From Flavobacterium petrolei (GTDB taxonomy: Bacteria; Bacteroidota; Bacteroidia; Flavobacteriales; Flavobacteriaceae): a stretch of DNA of 64,000 nucleotides. Below, piece after piece: positions 1 through 8,620 of this stretch. The translations under genes were made by a program, and so were the position numbers. Within the stretch, counting starts at the first letter, position 1. The number at the start of each line of letters is the position of its first letter. The notes below the pieces were generated by a model, which did not search any database, was not told the DNA's origin, and saw nothing but the letters and a program-made list of their open reading frames with translations. The stretch is taken from contig NZ_QNVY02000002.1 in the NCBI RefSeq assembly GCF_003314435.2, positions 124,001 to 188,000 of the forward strand. Reading direction: 5' to 3'.

Positions 1-1290
1 CAAATTCCGCAACGTTTGATTGATAACGGAACAATTTCGAGATTTGGAGCTGTTGATGATACCGAAGGCGGAAATACATCGCGAACCAATTTTAATGCGA
101 GTTTGAGAAAACCAATTGATGAAAATACATTTTTGAAAGCGAATGCTTTTTATTCGAATTACCAATTTGAATTGTACTCAAATTTTACGTTCTTTTTAGA
201 TGATCCTATAAACGGAGACCAAATCAAACAAAAAGAAAATCGCGATATCTATGGAATGAATGCGGAGTTGAATAAGAAGACGAAAATAAATGATACTGAT
301 GTTTTGTTACAATTTGGAACTGGTTTTCGTGCCGATGCGACAACTGATACAGAGCTTTCACATACTTTAAACAGAAGAACGGTTCTTGAGAATATAAAAT
401 TGGGTGATATTGATGAGTCTAATTTGTTTACGTATTTGAATTCCGAATTCAATTTTGGAAAACTTATGATTAATCCTGCCATTAGATTGGATTATTTCAA
501 ATTTAATTATCAGGATAAATTAATGGAGAATTACAAAACACAATCGGAATCCAAAGTTAAGTTTTCACCAAAATTGAATTTCATTTATTCGCAAAATAAC
601 AATTTGCAGTTTTTTATAAAATCAGGAATGGGTTTTCATTCAAATGATGCTCGTGTAGTGGTTCAAAACAATGGAAAACAGATTTTACCAACGGCAATAG
701 GAACGGATGTTGGTACCATTTGGAAACCATTTCCTAAGTTGATTGTGAATTCAGCATTATGGTATTTGTTTTTGGAACAGGAGTTTGTTTATGTGGGAGA
801 TGCCGGAATTATTGAGCCAAGCGGAAAATCAAAACGTATGGGAGCAGAGCTTGGATTGCGTTACCAATTGAACGATTGGTTGTATTTTGATGCGGATGCA
901 AATTATACGTATGCCAGAAGCATTGATGAACCAAAAGGTCAGGATTACATTCCGTTAGCACCAGATTTTACTACAACCGGAGGATTAAGTTTCCAAAAGG
1001 TGAATGGTTTTTCAGGAGGAATTAGGTATCGTTATTTAAAAAACCGCCCGGCAAATGAAGATAATTCTATTGTTGCCAAAGGCTACTTTATTTCGGATTT
1101 AAATGTTAATTATCAATATAAGAATATCAATTTTGGAATTGCAGTAGAGAATATTTTTGATACTGTATGGAACGAAACGCAATTTGCCACTGAATCTAGG
1201 CTTCAAAATGAACCTGAAAGTGTCGAAGAAATTCATTTTACTCCAGGAACGCCTTTCTTCATGAAAGGAAAAATTACCTATACATTTTAA
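1..1290 (+). CDS. TonB-dependent receptor, C-terminal part (5' end outside window)
   Basis: The reading frame is open from the first base, so the gene starts upstream and about 429 C-terminal residues are visible. The sequence is a run of alternating hydrophobic beta-strands typical of the 22-strand barrel of outer-membrane TonB-dependent receptors. It includes a late segment resembling the receptor C-terminal signature (ENIFDTVWNETQFATESR) and ends in an aromatic terminal strand (KGKITYTF), the usual signal for outer-membrane assembly. Such receptors import siderophores, cobalamin, metals or glycans with energy from TonB-ExbBD. The plug domain is missing from the window, so the substrate cannot be inferred. 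A hairpin terminator follows. Confidence 0.88.
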   Translation, partial: QIPQRLIDNGTISRFGAVDDTEGGNTSRTNFNASLRKPIDENTFLKANAFYSNYQFELYSNFTFFLDDPINGDQIKQKENRDIYGMNAELNKKTKINDTDVLLQFGTGFRADATTDTELSHTLNRRTVLENIKLGDIDESNLFTYLNSEFNFGKLMINPAIRLDYFKFNYQDKLMENYKTQSESKVKFSPKLNFIYSQNNNLQFFIKSGMGFHSNDARVVVQNNGKQILPTAIGTDVGTIWKPFPKLIVNSALWYLFLEQEFVYVGDAGIIEPSGKSKRMGAELGLRYQLNDWLYFDADANYTYARSIDEPKGQDYIPLAPDFTTTGGLSFQKVNGFSGGIRYRYLKNRPANEDNSIVAKGYFISDLNVNYQYKNINFGIAVENIFDTVWNETQFATESRLQNEPESVEEIHFTPGTPFFMKGKITYTF

Positions 1291-1327
1291 ATACCACATT
1301 AAGATTTGTTGTTTATTTGTTTGGAAG

Positions 1328-1361
1328 CCTGGCATTTTCATAGTGTCAGGTTTTCTTTTTT
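1328..1361 (+). terminator. Rho-independent terminator after the TonB-dependent receptor
   Basis: CCTGGCA (1328-1334) pairs with TGTCAGG (1344-1350), with one G-U pair, and is followed by a T-rich tract. Confidence 0.65.
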
Positions 1362-1433
1362 ATTTAACTACTGTTTAACTAAAAATTGCTTTGATAAAAC
1401 AAATTTTTATCTAATTTTATAAAAAATTCAAAT

Positions 1434-2021
1434 ATGAAAAATGTATTATTGCTAGCCAGCTGCGCTTTGTTATTGTTCAGTTGTAAAAATCAGGCACAAC
1501 CTCAAAAATCAGAAACCAATATGAGCACACCATTAGTAGCTAAAGAAACGATTTATCAGTTTAAAGTAGAAGATTTATCAGGAAAGAGTTTTGATTTTGC
1601 TTCTTTGAAAGGTAAAAAAATCATAATTGTCAATACTGCTTCTAAATGTGGGAATACACCACAATACAAAGACTTAGAAGCAACCTATAAGGAATACAAA
1701 GACAAAGGGTTAGTAATTGTAGGTTTTCCAGCTAATAATTTTGCTTCGCAAGAGCCTGGAACCAATGAAGAAATCGCTACTTTCTGTCAAATGAATTACG
1801 GAGTAACTTTCCCAATGATGGATAAAATTTCTGTAAAAGGAGATGATATGGCGGCTATTTATCAGTTTTTGACTCAAAAATCTAAAAATGGCTTACAAGA
1901 TTCGAAAGTAGAATGGAATTTTCAAAAATACCTAATTAATGAAAACGGAGAATTAGAAAAAGTTATTTCTCCGCAAACTTTAGTAACAGATCCAGAAGTA
2001 TTGAATTGGATTAAAGCATAA
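1434..2021 (+). CDS. Glutathione peroxidase family lipoprotein (cysteine type)
   Basis: A 195-residue thiol peroxidase of the glutathione peroxidase family, which reduces hydroperoxides, in bacteria usually with thioredoxin as reductant. The catalytic Cys72 lies in NTASKCGNTPQY, Gln107 in the QEPGTNEE segment, and Trp161-Asn162 in EWNFQKYL, completing the usual Cys/Gln/Trp/Asn site with cysteine in place of selenocysteine. The N-terminus MKNVLLLASCALLLFSCKN is a lipoprotein signal with the lipid-anchored Cys17. The enzyme is therefore predicted to sit on a membrane facing the periplasm, whereas many bacterial homologues are cytoplasmic. It is monocistronic, between two hairpin terminators. 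Confidence 0.92.
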   Translation: MKNVLLLASCALLLFSCKNQAQPQKSETNMSTPLVAKETIYQFKVEDLSGKSFDFASLKGKKIIIVNTASKCGNTPQYKDLEATYKEYKDKGLVIVGFPANNFASQEPGTNEEIATFCQMNYGVTFPMMDKISVKGDDMAAIYQFLTQKSKNGLQDSKVEWNFQKYLINENGELEKVISPQTLVTDPEVLNWIKA

Positions 2022-2023
2022 GC

Positions 2024-2039
2024 AGCTAGCTAGCTAGCT
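2024..2039 (+). repeat. Four tandem AGCT units
   Basis: AGCTAGCTAGCTAGCT begins three bases after the gpx stop codon. It is a self-complementary simple repeat with no evident function. Confidence 0.7.
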
Positions 2040-2057
2040 TTATAAATAAAATATTTT

Positions 2058-2097
2058 AAAAGAGATTTTCAGTCAAATGAAAATCTCTTTTTTTTTT
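2058..2097 (+). terminator. Rho-independent terminator after gpx
   Basis: AAAAGAGATTTTC (2058-2070) pairs perfectly with GAAAATCTCTTTT (2079-2091) across an 8-base loop, followed by a run of T. Confidence 0.88.
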
Positions 2098-2210
2098 GTG
2101 GTTTAAGTAAGTGTCGAATATTTTCTAAACTTTGAACCATTAAGAAATTAAGTTATATTAAGAATCAGCGCTTAATTTTTCTTAATTTCTTAATAGTTTT
2201 ATTTTTTCCT

Positions 2211-3161
2211 TTAGAATTTTTCGTTTTTGAAAATTTCAGCTACAGCAGCTTCGTAATTCCGAATACTTTGCGCTTTTTTTATTTTTTTCAAAACCTTATG
2301 CGGATTTGAAAACGTAGCCGAAAAATATTCCCATAAATGGTACATCTTCAATAAAATATGGGTTGAACCAGAAAGAGATTCGCTATAAATAGCATACAAA
2401 GTATCATGAAAAGCACTAAATAATTCAATTTTGTTGGCAGGATATTCTGAAGTATTATTTTTTATCATACTGGGTAAAAATGGATCCGAAATTAATCCTC
2501 GGCCAATCATCCAATGGTCAATAGTTGGAAAGCGTTGCTGCATTTCATGAAATTTAGCCACCGAGGTTATATCACCATTGTAATACAATTTATGTTTGGT
2601 ATTATCAACACAATGCTGGAAGGCATCTAAGTTTACACCACCTTTATACAGTTGCTTTCCAATACGTGCATGAATCGCAATATTCTTAATAGGATAGGTA
2701 TCTAAAATAGGTAAAACATCTAGAATTTCTTCGCTGTTTTCATATCCTAAACGCATTTTCATAGACACAATAATGTCAGATTCAGTATGGGCTCTGTGAA
2801 GGATATTGTTGATTTTTTCGGGATTACTTATTAAGCCGGAACCCATACCAGACTTAGTCACCATAGGATAAGGACAGCCTAAATTCCAGTTTAACTCTTT
2901 ATACCCCAATTCTCGAACATATTTTGCTACAAATAAAAATTCATCGGCATCGTTTGTTATCACTTGCGGAATTACCTCTAAATCAAGATTATTCTCTGGA
3001 AGCAGGTCGCGTTCGTAAGACGGTTTGATAACCATTTTTCCGTTTAAGCGAATGTAAGGCGAGTAAAAAGTGTCAATTCCTCCAAATAATTTGTTTTGGG
3101 CATTTCTAAAACGAAAGTCGGTAAATCCCTGTAAAGGAGATGAAAGTAAGGTATAATCCAT
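2211..3161 (-). CDS. tRNA-dihydrouridine synthase family protein
   Basis: A 316-residue flavoenzyme of the Dus family (TIM barrel plus helical domain), which reduces specific uridines in tRNA to dihydrouridine with NAD(P)H and FMN. It starts with the family-type MDYTLLSSPLQGFTDFRFRN. The catalytic Cys96 is in NLGCPYPM, followed by SGMGSGL. Lys135 (SMKMRLG) and His164 (IAIHARI) fit the flavin and substrate site, and IGRGLISDPFL is the late phosphate-binding segment. The short form looks most like the DusC/DusB-type single-gene enzymes of Bacteroidota. A promoter element lies just upstream. The gene is convergent with the peroxidase gene. Confidence 0.88.
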   Translation of the reverse strand: MDYTLLSSPLQGFTDFRFRNAQNKLFGGIDTFYSPYIRLNGKMVIKPSYERDLLPENNLDLEVIPQVITNDADEFLFVAKYVRELGYKELNWNLGCPYPMVTKSGMGSGLISNPEKINNILHRAHTESDIIVSMKMRLGYENSEEILDVLPILDTYPIKNIAIHARIGKQLYKGGVNLDAFQHCVDNTKHKLYYNGDITSVAKFHEMQQRFPTIDHWMIGRGLISDPFLPSMIKNNTSEYPANKIELFSAFHDTLYAIYSESLSGSTHILLKMYHLWEYFSATFSNPHKVLKKIKKAQSIRNYEAAVAEIFKNEKF

Positions 3162-3177
3162 GAAATTTTTAGTTGCG

Positions 3178-3185
3178 CAAATATA
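3178..3185 (-). promoter_or_regulatory. -7 element (TATATTTG) for the Dus gene
   Basis: The minus strand reads TATATTTG, a match to the Bacteroidota TAnnTTTG element, 17 bases before the start codon at 3161. Confidence 0.6.
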
Positions 3186-3269
3186 CTATAAAGTCTCAAG
3201 TCTTAAAGTTATAAAATTCATAAAGTCAAAACATAGCACAAAATGAACTACATGATGATAAAATTCGCT

Positions 3270-3767
3270 TTATTCTAAAATCAATTGCATGAACACAGAG
3301 TGCAACCAACGATCAAATTTATAACCGGATTCCTTGATGATTCCCACAGTTTTAAAACCAAATTTCTCATGAAATTCTACACTGCTTTGATTTTCAGCAT
3401 CAATTACGGCAATCATCGTATGTAATTTTTGATTCTTAGCAAGACAGATTAATTCCTGCAGCAGAATTTTTCCAATACCTTTTCCATGGTGGTCTTGGTT
3501 GACATAAATTGAATGTTCAACGGTAAATTTATAGGCTTCGCGAAAACGAAACTCACTATACATTCCAAAACCAACAACTGTCCCATCTAATTCCGCAACA
3601 ATCACCGGGAAGTTTTTTCCAATTTTTTCTTCGAGTATGGCTTTTTGTTGCTCAAAGGTTCGGATGTTGTAATCATATAGCGCTGTGGAGTGCAAAATAT
3701 TGTAATTAATTATGTCTAAAATCTCCTGAGTATCTTCCGTTTTGTAAGCTCGTAATCTAATTTCCAT
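3270..3767 (-). CDS. GNAT family N-acetyltransferase (phosphinothricin acetyltransferase-like)
   Basis: A 165-residue GNAT protein that transfers acetyl from acetyl-CoA to an amino group. The acetyl-CoA pyrophosphate loop is QDHHGKGIGK (91-100). The preceding segment FRFREAYKFTVEHSIYV matches the Pat/Bar (phosphinothricin/methionine sulfoximine acetyltransferase) subgroup. The C-terminus follows the same pattern: AVIDAENQSSVEFHEKFGF, then GYKFDRW. Substrates of such proteins are often free amino-acid analogues; the true one here is unknown. It is monocistronic with its own -7 element. Confidence 0.87.
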   Translation of the reverse strand: MEIRLRAYKTEDTQEILDIINYNILHSTALYDYNIRTFEQQKAILEEKIGKNFPVIVAELDGTVVGFGMYSEFRFREAYKFTVEHSIYVNQDHHGKGIGKILLQELICLAKNQKLHTMIAVIDAENQSSVEFHEKFGFKTVGIIKESGYKFDRWLHSVFMQLILE

Positions 3768-3784
3768 GTGTTGTTTATTTGCTT

Positions 3785-3792
3785 CAAAATTA
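3785..3792 (-). promoter_or_regulatory. -7 element (TAATTTTG) for the acetyltransferase gene
   Basis: The minus strand reads TAATTTTG, a TAnnTTTG match 18 bases before the start at 3767. This gene and menD diverge from the same gap. Confidence 0.6.
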
Positions 3793-3835
3793 AGAAATAA
3801 CCGTTAAAAATAAAGGAAAAAGGGATGCAAGTTTG

Positions 3836-3843
3836 TAACTTTG
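3836..3843 (+). promoter_or_regulatory. menD: -7 element (TAACTTTG) for menD
   Basis: TAACTTTG matches TAnnTTTG. It lies downstream of the first in-frame ATG (3825) and 20 bases upstream of the ATG at 3864, so transcription should begin after 3843 and the 3864 start is the real one. Confidence 0.7.
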
Positions 3844-3863
3844 TATTTCAGAAAATTTACACA

Positions 3864-5537
3864 ATGATTTACCCCAAAATACCTTTAGCACAAAGCATTA
3901 TTGAAATTTGTTTGGCCAAAGGAATCACCACCATAATTATTTCTCCGGGCTCTAGAAATGCCCCGCTTACAATTGGTTTTGTAAACAATCCCGCCTTTCA
4001 ATGTTACAGTATTGCTGATGAGCGTTCGGCTGCATTTTTTGCATTGGGAATTGCACAACAAACCAAGCTACCAGTGGCATTAGTATGTACTTCCGGTTCG
4101 GCTTTATTGAATTATTACCCAGCTTTTGCGGAAGCATTTTACAGCCAGATTCCTATGATTGTGATTTCGGCAGACAGACCGCAAAGCAAAATTGATATTG
4201 GCGACGGACAAACGATTAGACAAGAAAATGTTTTCGAAAACCATTCACTATACAATGCTAATTTGCATGAAGATGTTTCAGCCGAGAATGATTTAAAAAT
4301 TAACGAAGCGATTAATACGGCTATCACTCAAAAAGGTCCTGTTCACATCAATGCTCCTTTTGAAGAGCCCTTATATGAAACCGTTTCTGAGCTTTCAGTT
4401 AAAGTCAATACTGTTGCTTTCGCAAATGCTACTCAGACGATTTCCATTGAAGATGTTACAGAATATGCATCTATTTGGAACAATTCCACCAAAAAAATGA
4501 TTCTGGTTGGCGTGAATGATCCGAATGTTATTACTGAAAAAATAATTGAGGCTTTCGCCAAAGACGAGTCGGTTGTAGTGTTAACCGAAACAACTTCTAA
4601 CTTGCATCATGATACTTTTATCAATAATATAGACACAATAATTACACCTTTTACGAATGAAGATTTTGAAAATTTTCGTCCGGAAATATTGGTGACTTTT
4701 GGCGGGATGGTCGTTTCAAAACGAATCAAGGCTTTTTTAAGAAAATACAAACCAAAACACCATTGGCATATTGATTCTTGGAGAGCGTATGATACGTTTG
4801 GCGCTTTGACTAAGCATTTTGAAGTTGACCCAAATGTATTTTTTGACACTTTCTTGCCACTTACAGAATCAACACAAAGTAATTATTTCGAGCAATTAGA
4901 CGCTGTAAAAGCATTGCGAAAGCTAAAAAGTGATATTTATTTAGACAAAATTCCTTTTTCGGATTTTAAAGTTTTCGAAAAAGTGATGCAGTGTTTACCA
5001 ATCAATAGTCAGTTGCAAATCAGCAATAGTTCAGCGATTCGATATGCCCAATTAATAGATATTGATCCTTCGATTGAAGTGTATTGCAATCGTGGTACTA
5101 GCGGAATCGACGGAAGCACTTCTACGGCTATTGGTGCGGCTGTCTCGTCTTTAGGACGAGATGATAAACAAACTGTTTTTATAACAGGAGATATTGGATT
5201 TTTGTACGATAGCAATGCGTTATGGAACAATTATATCCCAAAGAACTTCAAGATTATTCTAATCAATAATGGAGGTGGCGGAATTTTTAGGATTTTACCA
5301 GGACACGAAGAGAGTCCTGTTTTTAATACATTTTTTGAGACTTCTCATTGTTTAACGGCGGAACATTTGGCTAAAATGTATGGTTTTGAATATAGTATTG
5401 CCAGCGATGAAGCTAGTTTATCAAGAAGTTTGACCGCTTTATATGCTCAAAATGAAAAACCAAGTATTATGGAAGTTTTCACGCCCACATTAAAAAATGA
5501 CAGCATTTTACTGCAATATTTTAAAGAATTAGTCTAA
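3864..5537 (+). CDS. menD: 2-succinyl-5-enolpyruvyl-6-hydroxy-3-cyclohexene-1-carboxylate synthase
   Basis: MenD joins isochorismate and 2-oxoglutarate in a thiamine diphosphate-dependent step of menaquinone synthesis. The protein is 557 residues from the ATG at 3864. SPGSRNAPLT near residue 27 and the catalytic Glu in ADERSAAFF (about residue 53) are diagnostic. The cofactor-binding segment is GDIGFLYDSNALW followed by NNGGGGIFRILPG. A start at 3825 would add 13 unconserved residues and would lie upstream of the -7 element. The other men genes lie downstream on the same strand but are separated from menD by several unrelated genes. Confidence 0.96.
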   Translation: MIYPKIPLAQSIIEICLAKGITTIIISPGSRNAPLTIGFVNNPAFQCYSIADERSAAFFALGIAQQTKLPVALVCTSGSALLNYYPAFAEAFYSQIPMIVISADRPQSKIDIGDGQTIRQENVFENHSLYNANLHEDVSAENDLKINEAINTAITQKGPVHINAPFEEPLYETVSELSVKVNTVAFANATQTISIEDVTEYASIWNNSTKKMILVGVNDPNVITEKIIEAFAKDESVVVLTETTSNLHHDTFINNIDTIITPFTNEDFENFRPEILVTFGGMVVSKRIKAFLRKYKPKHHWHIDSWRAYDTFGALTKHFEVDPNVFFDTFLPLTESTQSNYFEQLDAVKALRKLKSDIYLDKIPFSDFKVFEKVMQCLPINSQLQISNSSAIRYAQLIDIDPSIEVYCNRGTSGIDGSTSTAIGAAVSSLGRDDKQTVFITGDIGFLYDSNALWNNYIPKNFKIILINNGGGGIFRILPGHEESPVFNTFFETSHCLTAEHLAKMYGFEYSIASDEASLSRSLTALYAQNEKPSIMEVFTPTLKNDSILLQYFKELV

Positions 5538-5576
5538 TATTTTTTTCTAATTCGTGAAATGAGATGAATTAATGTT

Positions 5577-5584
5577 TAAATTTG
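5577..5584 (+). promoter_or_regulatory. -7 element (TAAATTTG) for the DUF2853 gene
   Basis: TAAATTTG is a TAnnTTTG match 41 bases before the start at 5626, so this gene is probably transcribed separately from menD. Confidence 0.5.
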
Positions 5585-5625
5585 GTTATATAAAAACCTA
5601 TTAATCAATAACAAAACCTTAATTT

Positions 5626-5967
5626 ATGAGTGCAAGAGAAGAATTAATTGTAAAGTACGCCGCTGATTTAAAAGACAAATGTGGTGTAAGTCCAGACATG
5701 GATTTGTTGACAAAAGTAACTATTGGTTGTGGGCCGTCAATTTATAATGCTGATTCGGCAACGGTAGCCGGAAGTCAGCAATCCGAATTAGATACGGTAA
5801 AAAACAATTTCTTAATTAAGAAATTAGGACTTACTGACGGACCTGAATTAGATGCGGCAATAGACGCCGTGATGGAAAAATACGGTCGTTCTAACAAGAA
5901 TAAATACAGAGTGGTAATTTATTATTTACTGGCTGTTCACTTCAAAAAAGAGAGTGTTTACAATTAA
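5626..5967 (+). CDS. DUF2853 family protein
   Basis: A 113-residue cytoplasmic protein without signal peptide or membrane segment. It matches the DUF2853 pattern: an N-terminal helix (EELIVKYAADLK), a middle SATVAGSQQSELDTVKNNFL segment and a C-terminal KYRVVIYYLLAVHF helix. The family is small, all-helical and of unknown function. It sits between menD and a bidirectional terminator shared with the convergent M28 peptidase gene. No role in menaquinone synthesis can be inferred from position alone. Confidence 0.85.
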   Translation: MSAREELIVKYAADLKDKCGVSPDMDLLTKVTIGCGPSIYNADSATVAGSQQSELDTVKNNFLIKKLGLTDGPELDAAIDAVMEKYGRSNKNKYRVVIYYLLAVHFKKESVYN

Positions 5968-5993
5968 TACTTAATTTGTAAATGATACCCATA

Positions 5994-6026
5994 AAAAAAG
6001 CGTTTGCCTGAGGCAAACGCTTTTTT
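5994..6026. terminator. Bidirectional rho-independent terminator
   Basis: AAAAAAGCGTTTGCC (5994-6008) and GGCAAACGCTTTTTT (6012-6026) form a perfect 15-bp stem with a TGA loop. It has A and T runs on both sides, so it serves both the DUF2853 gene and the convergent M28 gene. Confidence 0.93.
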
Positions 6027-6046
6027 GTTTAGTATTGAACGCTTTT

Positions 6047-7399
6047 TTAACGAATTGGTATTGGAAAAACCGGTAAACTGGAATGTCCTAATGCATCTAC
6101 AGCTTGAACAGCAAAGAAAAAATTGTCTTTAGAATAGGGGATTTCAGCTTTTGTATCTTTTACAAAAATTGTTTTTTCCCAATGTTGCGATGACGTTTCT
6201 CTAATAAGAATGTTATATCCATAAACCGACTTTCCTTCAGGAGCGGTCCAAACTAAAGTAGAAAAATTAGTCAAATCCTTTACTTCAATTCCTACGTTTG
6301 TAGGTGCTTTAGGTGACCAAGCCAAATTGCTGAACGTAGCCAAGTTAGAACAGGTCACTTTCTTCATATATTCAAAGTCCATAAACTCTGCAAGATCGCC
6401 ATATTGAATGTCATTTTCTTTACGTACGTTTTGGTGTTGGTGATCGTAGTTTTCGTTCATTTCACAAAAACGAATCGCTGTAAATCCATTTTGATTGAAA
6501 GGAGTGTGATCGCCTCCACGTAAGAAACGGTCGTTGCGATACACTAAATTAATATCCAGTTGCTCTACATATTGATTCGTAACTGTTTTAATGTATCGGG
6601 CTAATTGTCTCGATGGACTATCATTATCACGATTGGTTGATTTACGCATTTTTGATTCTGCTTCAGTTTCTAAGAATGGAATTGTTTCACTGAAAACACG
6701 AACTTTAGTGTTATCACGTAATAAAGTTCCGCTGGATAAACTGTTTCCAATCATGTCATTATTGATCATCGCAATTACATTCCATTTTCCATCTTTGGCA
6801 ACATCGGCTAAATGTTTGGCTCCATACAATCCTTGCTCTTCACCAACAACAGCTACAAAAATTAAGGTAAAAGGAAATTCTCTTTGGCTCATAATTCGGG
6901 CCAGTTCCATCATGGCAGCTACTCCAGAAGCATCATCATTTGCACCAGGCGCATCTGATTTGGCATCCATTACATCTGAAGCTCGGGAATCTAAATGTCC
7001 GCTTATGATCAATACACGGTCATCTGTAGGATCAGTTCCTTTTAAGGTTGCCATCACATTCCCCAACTGGCTGTCGGTGGCAATACGTCTTCCATCAGCT
7101 TTGATGGTGAAAAAATCAATCACTGAAGTTAGTCTTCCATTTGATTTCACTGCATATTTATCAAATTCTGATTTTACCCAGCGTTGCGCTGCGCCAATGC
7201 CGCGTGTGTTGCTTTTTGTATCGCTCAATGTATGTCGGGTTCCAAAAGATACGAGTTTACGAACTGTAGCTTCCATGTTTTCCGATTTTACTTCGGCAAC
7301 CATTTTTTTTATTTCGGGATCATCGACTGTGGTTTGTGCGTAATTGGTATGAGAAATGAATAGTAGTAGGAACAAACAGAATATTGAGGTTGGTTTCAT
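6047..7399 (-). CDS. Secreted M28 family zinc aminopeptidase with C-terminal fibronectin-like domain
   Basis: A 450-residue exopeptidase. Residues 1-21 form a Sec signal peptide ending NYAQ. The M28 zinc site is visible in order: SGHLDSR (His and neighbouring Asp), PGANDDASGVAAMMELAR (bridging Asp), VGEEQGLYGA (catalytic and ligand Glu), NNDMIG (Asp) and GGDHTPFNQNGF (His). About 90 C-terminal residues (from APTNVGIEVKDL) look like a fibronectin type III module. It probably releases N-terminal residues from peptides in the periplasm or outside the cell. It has its own promoter element and shares the terminator at 5994-6026. Confidence 0.92.
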   Translation of the reverse strand: MKPTSIFCLFLLLFISHTNYAQTTVDDPEIKKMVAEVKSENMEATVRKLVSFGTRHTLSDTKSNTRGIGAAQRWVKSEFDKYAVKSNGRLTSVIDFFTIKADGRRIATDSQLGNVMATLKGTDPTDDRVLIISGHLDSRASDVMDAKSDAPGANDDASGVAAMMELARIMSQREFPFTLIFVAVVGEEQGLYGAKHLADVAKDGKWNVIAMINNDMIGNSLSSGTLLRDNTKVRVFSETIPFLETEAESKMRKSTNRDNDSPSRQLARYIKTVTNQYVEQLDINLVYRNDRFLRGGDHTPFNQNGFTAIRFCEMNENYDHQHQNVRKENDIQYGDLAEFMDFEYMKKVTCSNLATFSNLAWSPKAPTNVGIEVKDLTNFSTLVWTAPEGKSVYGYNILIRETSSQHWEKTIFVKDTKAEIPYSKDNFFFAVQAVDALGHSSLPVFPIPIR

Positions 7400-7421
7400 T
7401 AATAGGTTTTTTTAGTTTTCT

Positions 7422-7429
7422 CAAAGTTA
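7422..7429 (-). promoter_or_regulatory. -7 element (TAACTTTG) for the M28 peptidase gene
   Basis: The minus strand reads TAACTTTG, a TAnnTTTG match 23 bases before the start at 7399. Confidence 0.65.
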
Positions 7430-7522
7430 GTAAAAAAGAAAAAGAAAGTATAAACGAAATTGAGTTTTAGGAATTGTTTACTCTTCTACTATTCGAAATT
7501 CTGAAAAACAAAACGTTCTAAT

Positions 7523-7588
7523 CTAGCCCCGATGGAAGCAAGTATCCCACGCTTTTGGGCGTGGATACTGCGGACAGCGGGACAACTC
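7523..7588. repeat. Dispersed palindromic intergenic repeat, copy 1
   Basis: The copy starts CTAGCCCCGATGGAAGC, has a core hairpin (GTATCCCACGC at 7542-7552 with GCGTGGATAC at 7559-7568, one bulge) and closes with GCGGACAGCGGGAC. The flanks match copies at 14058-14125 and 63133-63190, while the hairpin arms differ. It occupies most of the 7430-7694 gap, which has no credible gene. Confidence 0.75.
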
Positions 7589-7694
7589 GTCATGAAAAAA
7601 GCGGAAAGTTCTGCTCCTAAAAAAGAAAATAGACATCGGATTTGGGCTTTGTTTTTTTGTGGACGGTTTCTTAATTTACTATTTTCAAACTTCG

Positions 7695-7702
7695 TACCTT
7701 TG
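7695..7702 (+). promoter_or_regulatory. -7 element (TACCTTTG) for the cvfB-like gene
   Basis: TACCTTTG is a TAnnTTTG match 21 bases before the start at 7724. Confidence 0.65.
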
Positions 7703-7723
7703 CGCTTTAGAAATTGAAAGAAA

Positions 7724-8578
7724 ATGATTGAAATAGGAAAATACAATACGCTTACCATACTACGCGATACCAAAGTGGGTTTGTTTCTGGGAAATCCTGA
7801 ACAAGATCCTGAAGGAATTCATGACATTCTGTTGCCTAACAAGTACGTTCCCAACGAATTTGAAATAGGTGAGGAATTGATTGTTTTTGTGTATCTAGAC
7901 CACGAAGAAAGACCCGTTGCCACAACATTAGAGCCGTATATATTATTGAATGAATTTGCACTTTTGCGTGTGAATTATACCAATCAAATAGGTGCTTTTA
8001 TGGATTGGGGAATGGAAAAGGATATTTTGGTTCCGTTTAAAGAGCAGGCACGTCCGATGGAAAAAGGAAAACGCTACTTAGTGTACCTTTATATGGACGA
8101 GAAAACCAATCGTTTGGTGGCTTCCAGTAAATTGAATCAGTTTTTAAAAAATGATCACCTAACGGTTGAAAAAGGGGAAGAGGTAGATTTAATTGTTTCT
8201 CATATCACTGAATTAGGAATTAACGTTATCATCAACGAAAAGTACAAAGGTTTGATGTACAAAGATGAAGTGTATGATGATGCGATTCGCACGGGAGATC
8301 GCATGCGAGGGTATATCAAGACAATTCGTCCGGATAATAAGATTGATGTGGCATTGCAAGTTCAAGGATATCAAAGTATCGAACCGAATGCAGAAAAAAT
8401 TCTGGATGAGTTAAGAGCGAGCAGAGGTTTCTTGCGTTTGACTGATAATTCACATCCGGAGGACATTAAAACGGTTTTGAAAATGAGTAAGAAAACCTTC
8501 AAGAAAGCGATAGGAGCTTTATATAGAGAGAAATTAATCGAAATCAAGGAAGACGGAATTTACTTGGTTAAGGAATAA
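7724..8578 (+). CDS. CvfB-like S1 RNA-binding protein
   Basis: A 284-residue protein of the CvfB/YitL family, built of tandem S1-type OB folds and a C-terminal winged helix. S1-like segments are visible near the N-terminus (GKYNTLTILRDTKVGLFLG), at about 75-130 (VNYTNQIGAFMDWGMEKDILVP) and at about 145-215 (VDLIVSHITELGINVIINEKYKGLMY). The winged-helix part is the final 60 residues (HPEDIKTVLKMSKKTFKKAI then GALYREKLIEI). In Staphylococcus CvfB binds RNA and affects virulence genes. Here the role is probably post-transcriptional but unproven. It has its own promoter element and terminator. Confidence 0.87.
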   Translation: MIEIGKYNTLTILRDTKVGLFLGNPEQDPEGIHDILLPNKYVPNEFEIGEELIVFVYLDHEERPVATTLEPYILLNEFALLRVNYTNQIGAFMDWGMEKDILVPFKEQARPMEKGKRYLVYLYMDEKTNRLVASSKLNQFLKNDHLTVEKGEEVDLIVSHITELGINVIINEKYKGLMYKDEVYDDAIRTGDRMRGYIKTIRPDNKIDVALQVQGYQSIEPNAEKILDELRASRGFLRLTDNSHPEDIKTVLKMSKKTFKKAIGALYREKLIEIKEDGIYLVKE

Positions 8579-8583
8579 AAAAA

Positions 8584-8620
8584 AAGAAAGACTAATCGTA
8601 ACGGTTAGTCTTTCTCTTTT
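8584..8620 (+). terminator. Rho-independent terminator after the cvfB-like gene
   Basis: AGAAAGACTAA (8585-8595) pairs with TTAGTCTTTCT (8605-8615), followed by CTTTTT. Confidence 0.85.

Noticed and set aside
6591-7343. 250-codon frame antisense to the M28 peptidase gene
   Set aside because: The M28 metal site is intact on the opposite strand; the antisense product is Ser-rich noise.
7489-7773. Opposed open frames of 61-94 codons on both strands
   Set aside because: Both run through the palindromic repeat (7523-7588) and the cvfB-like promoter; the translations look like no protein and have runs typical of repeat read-through.
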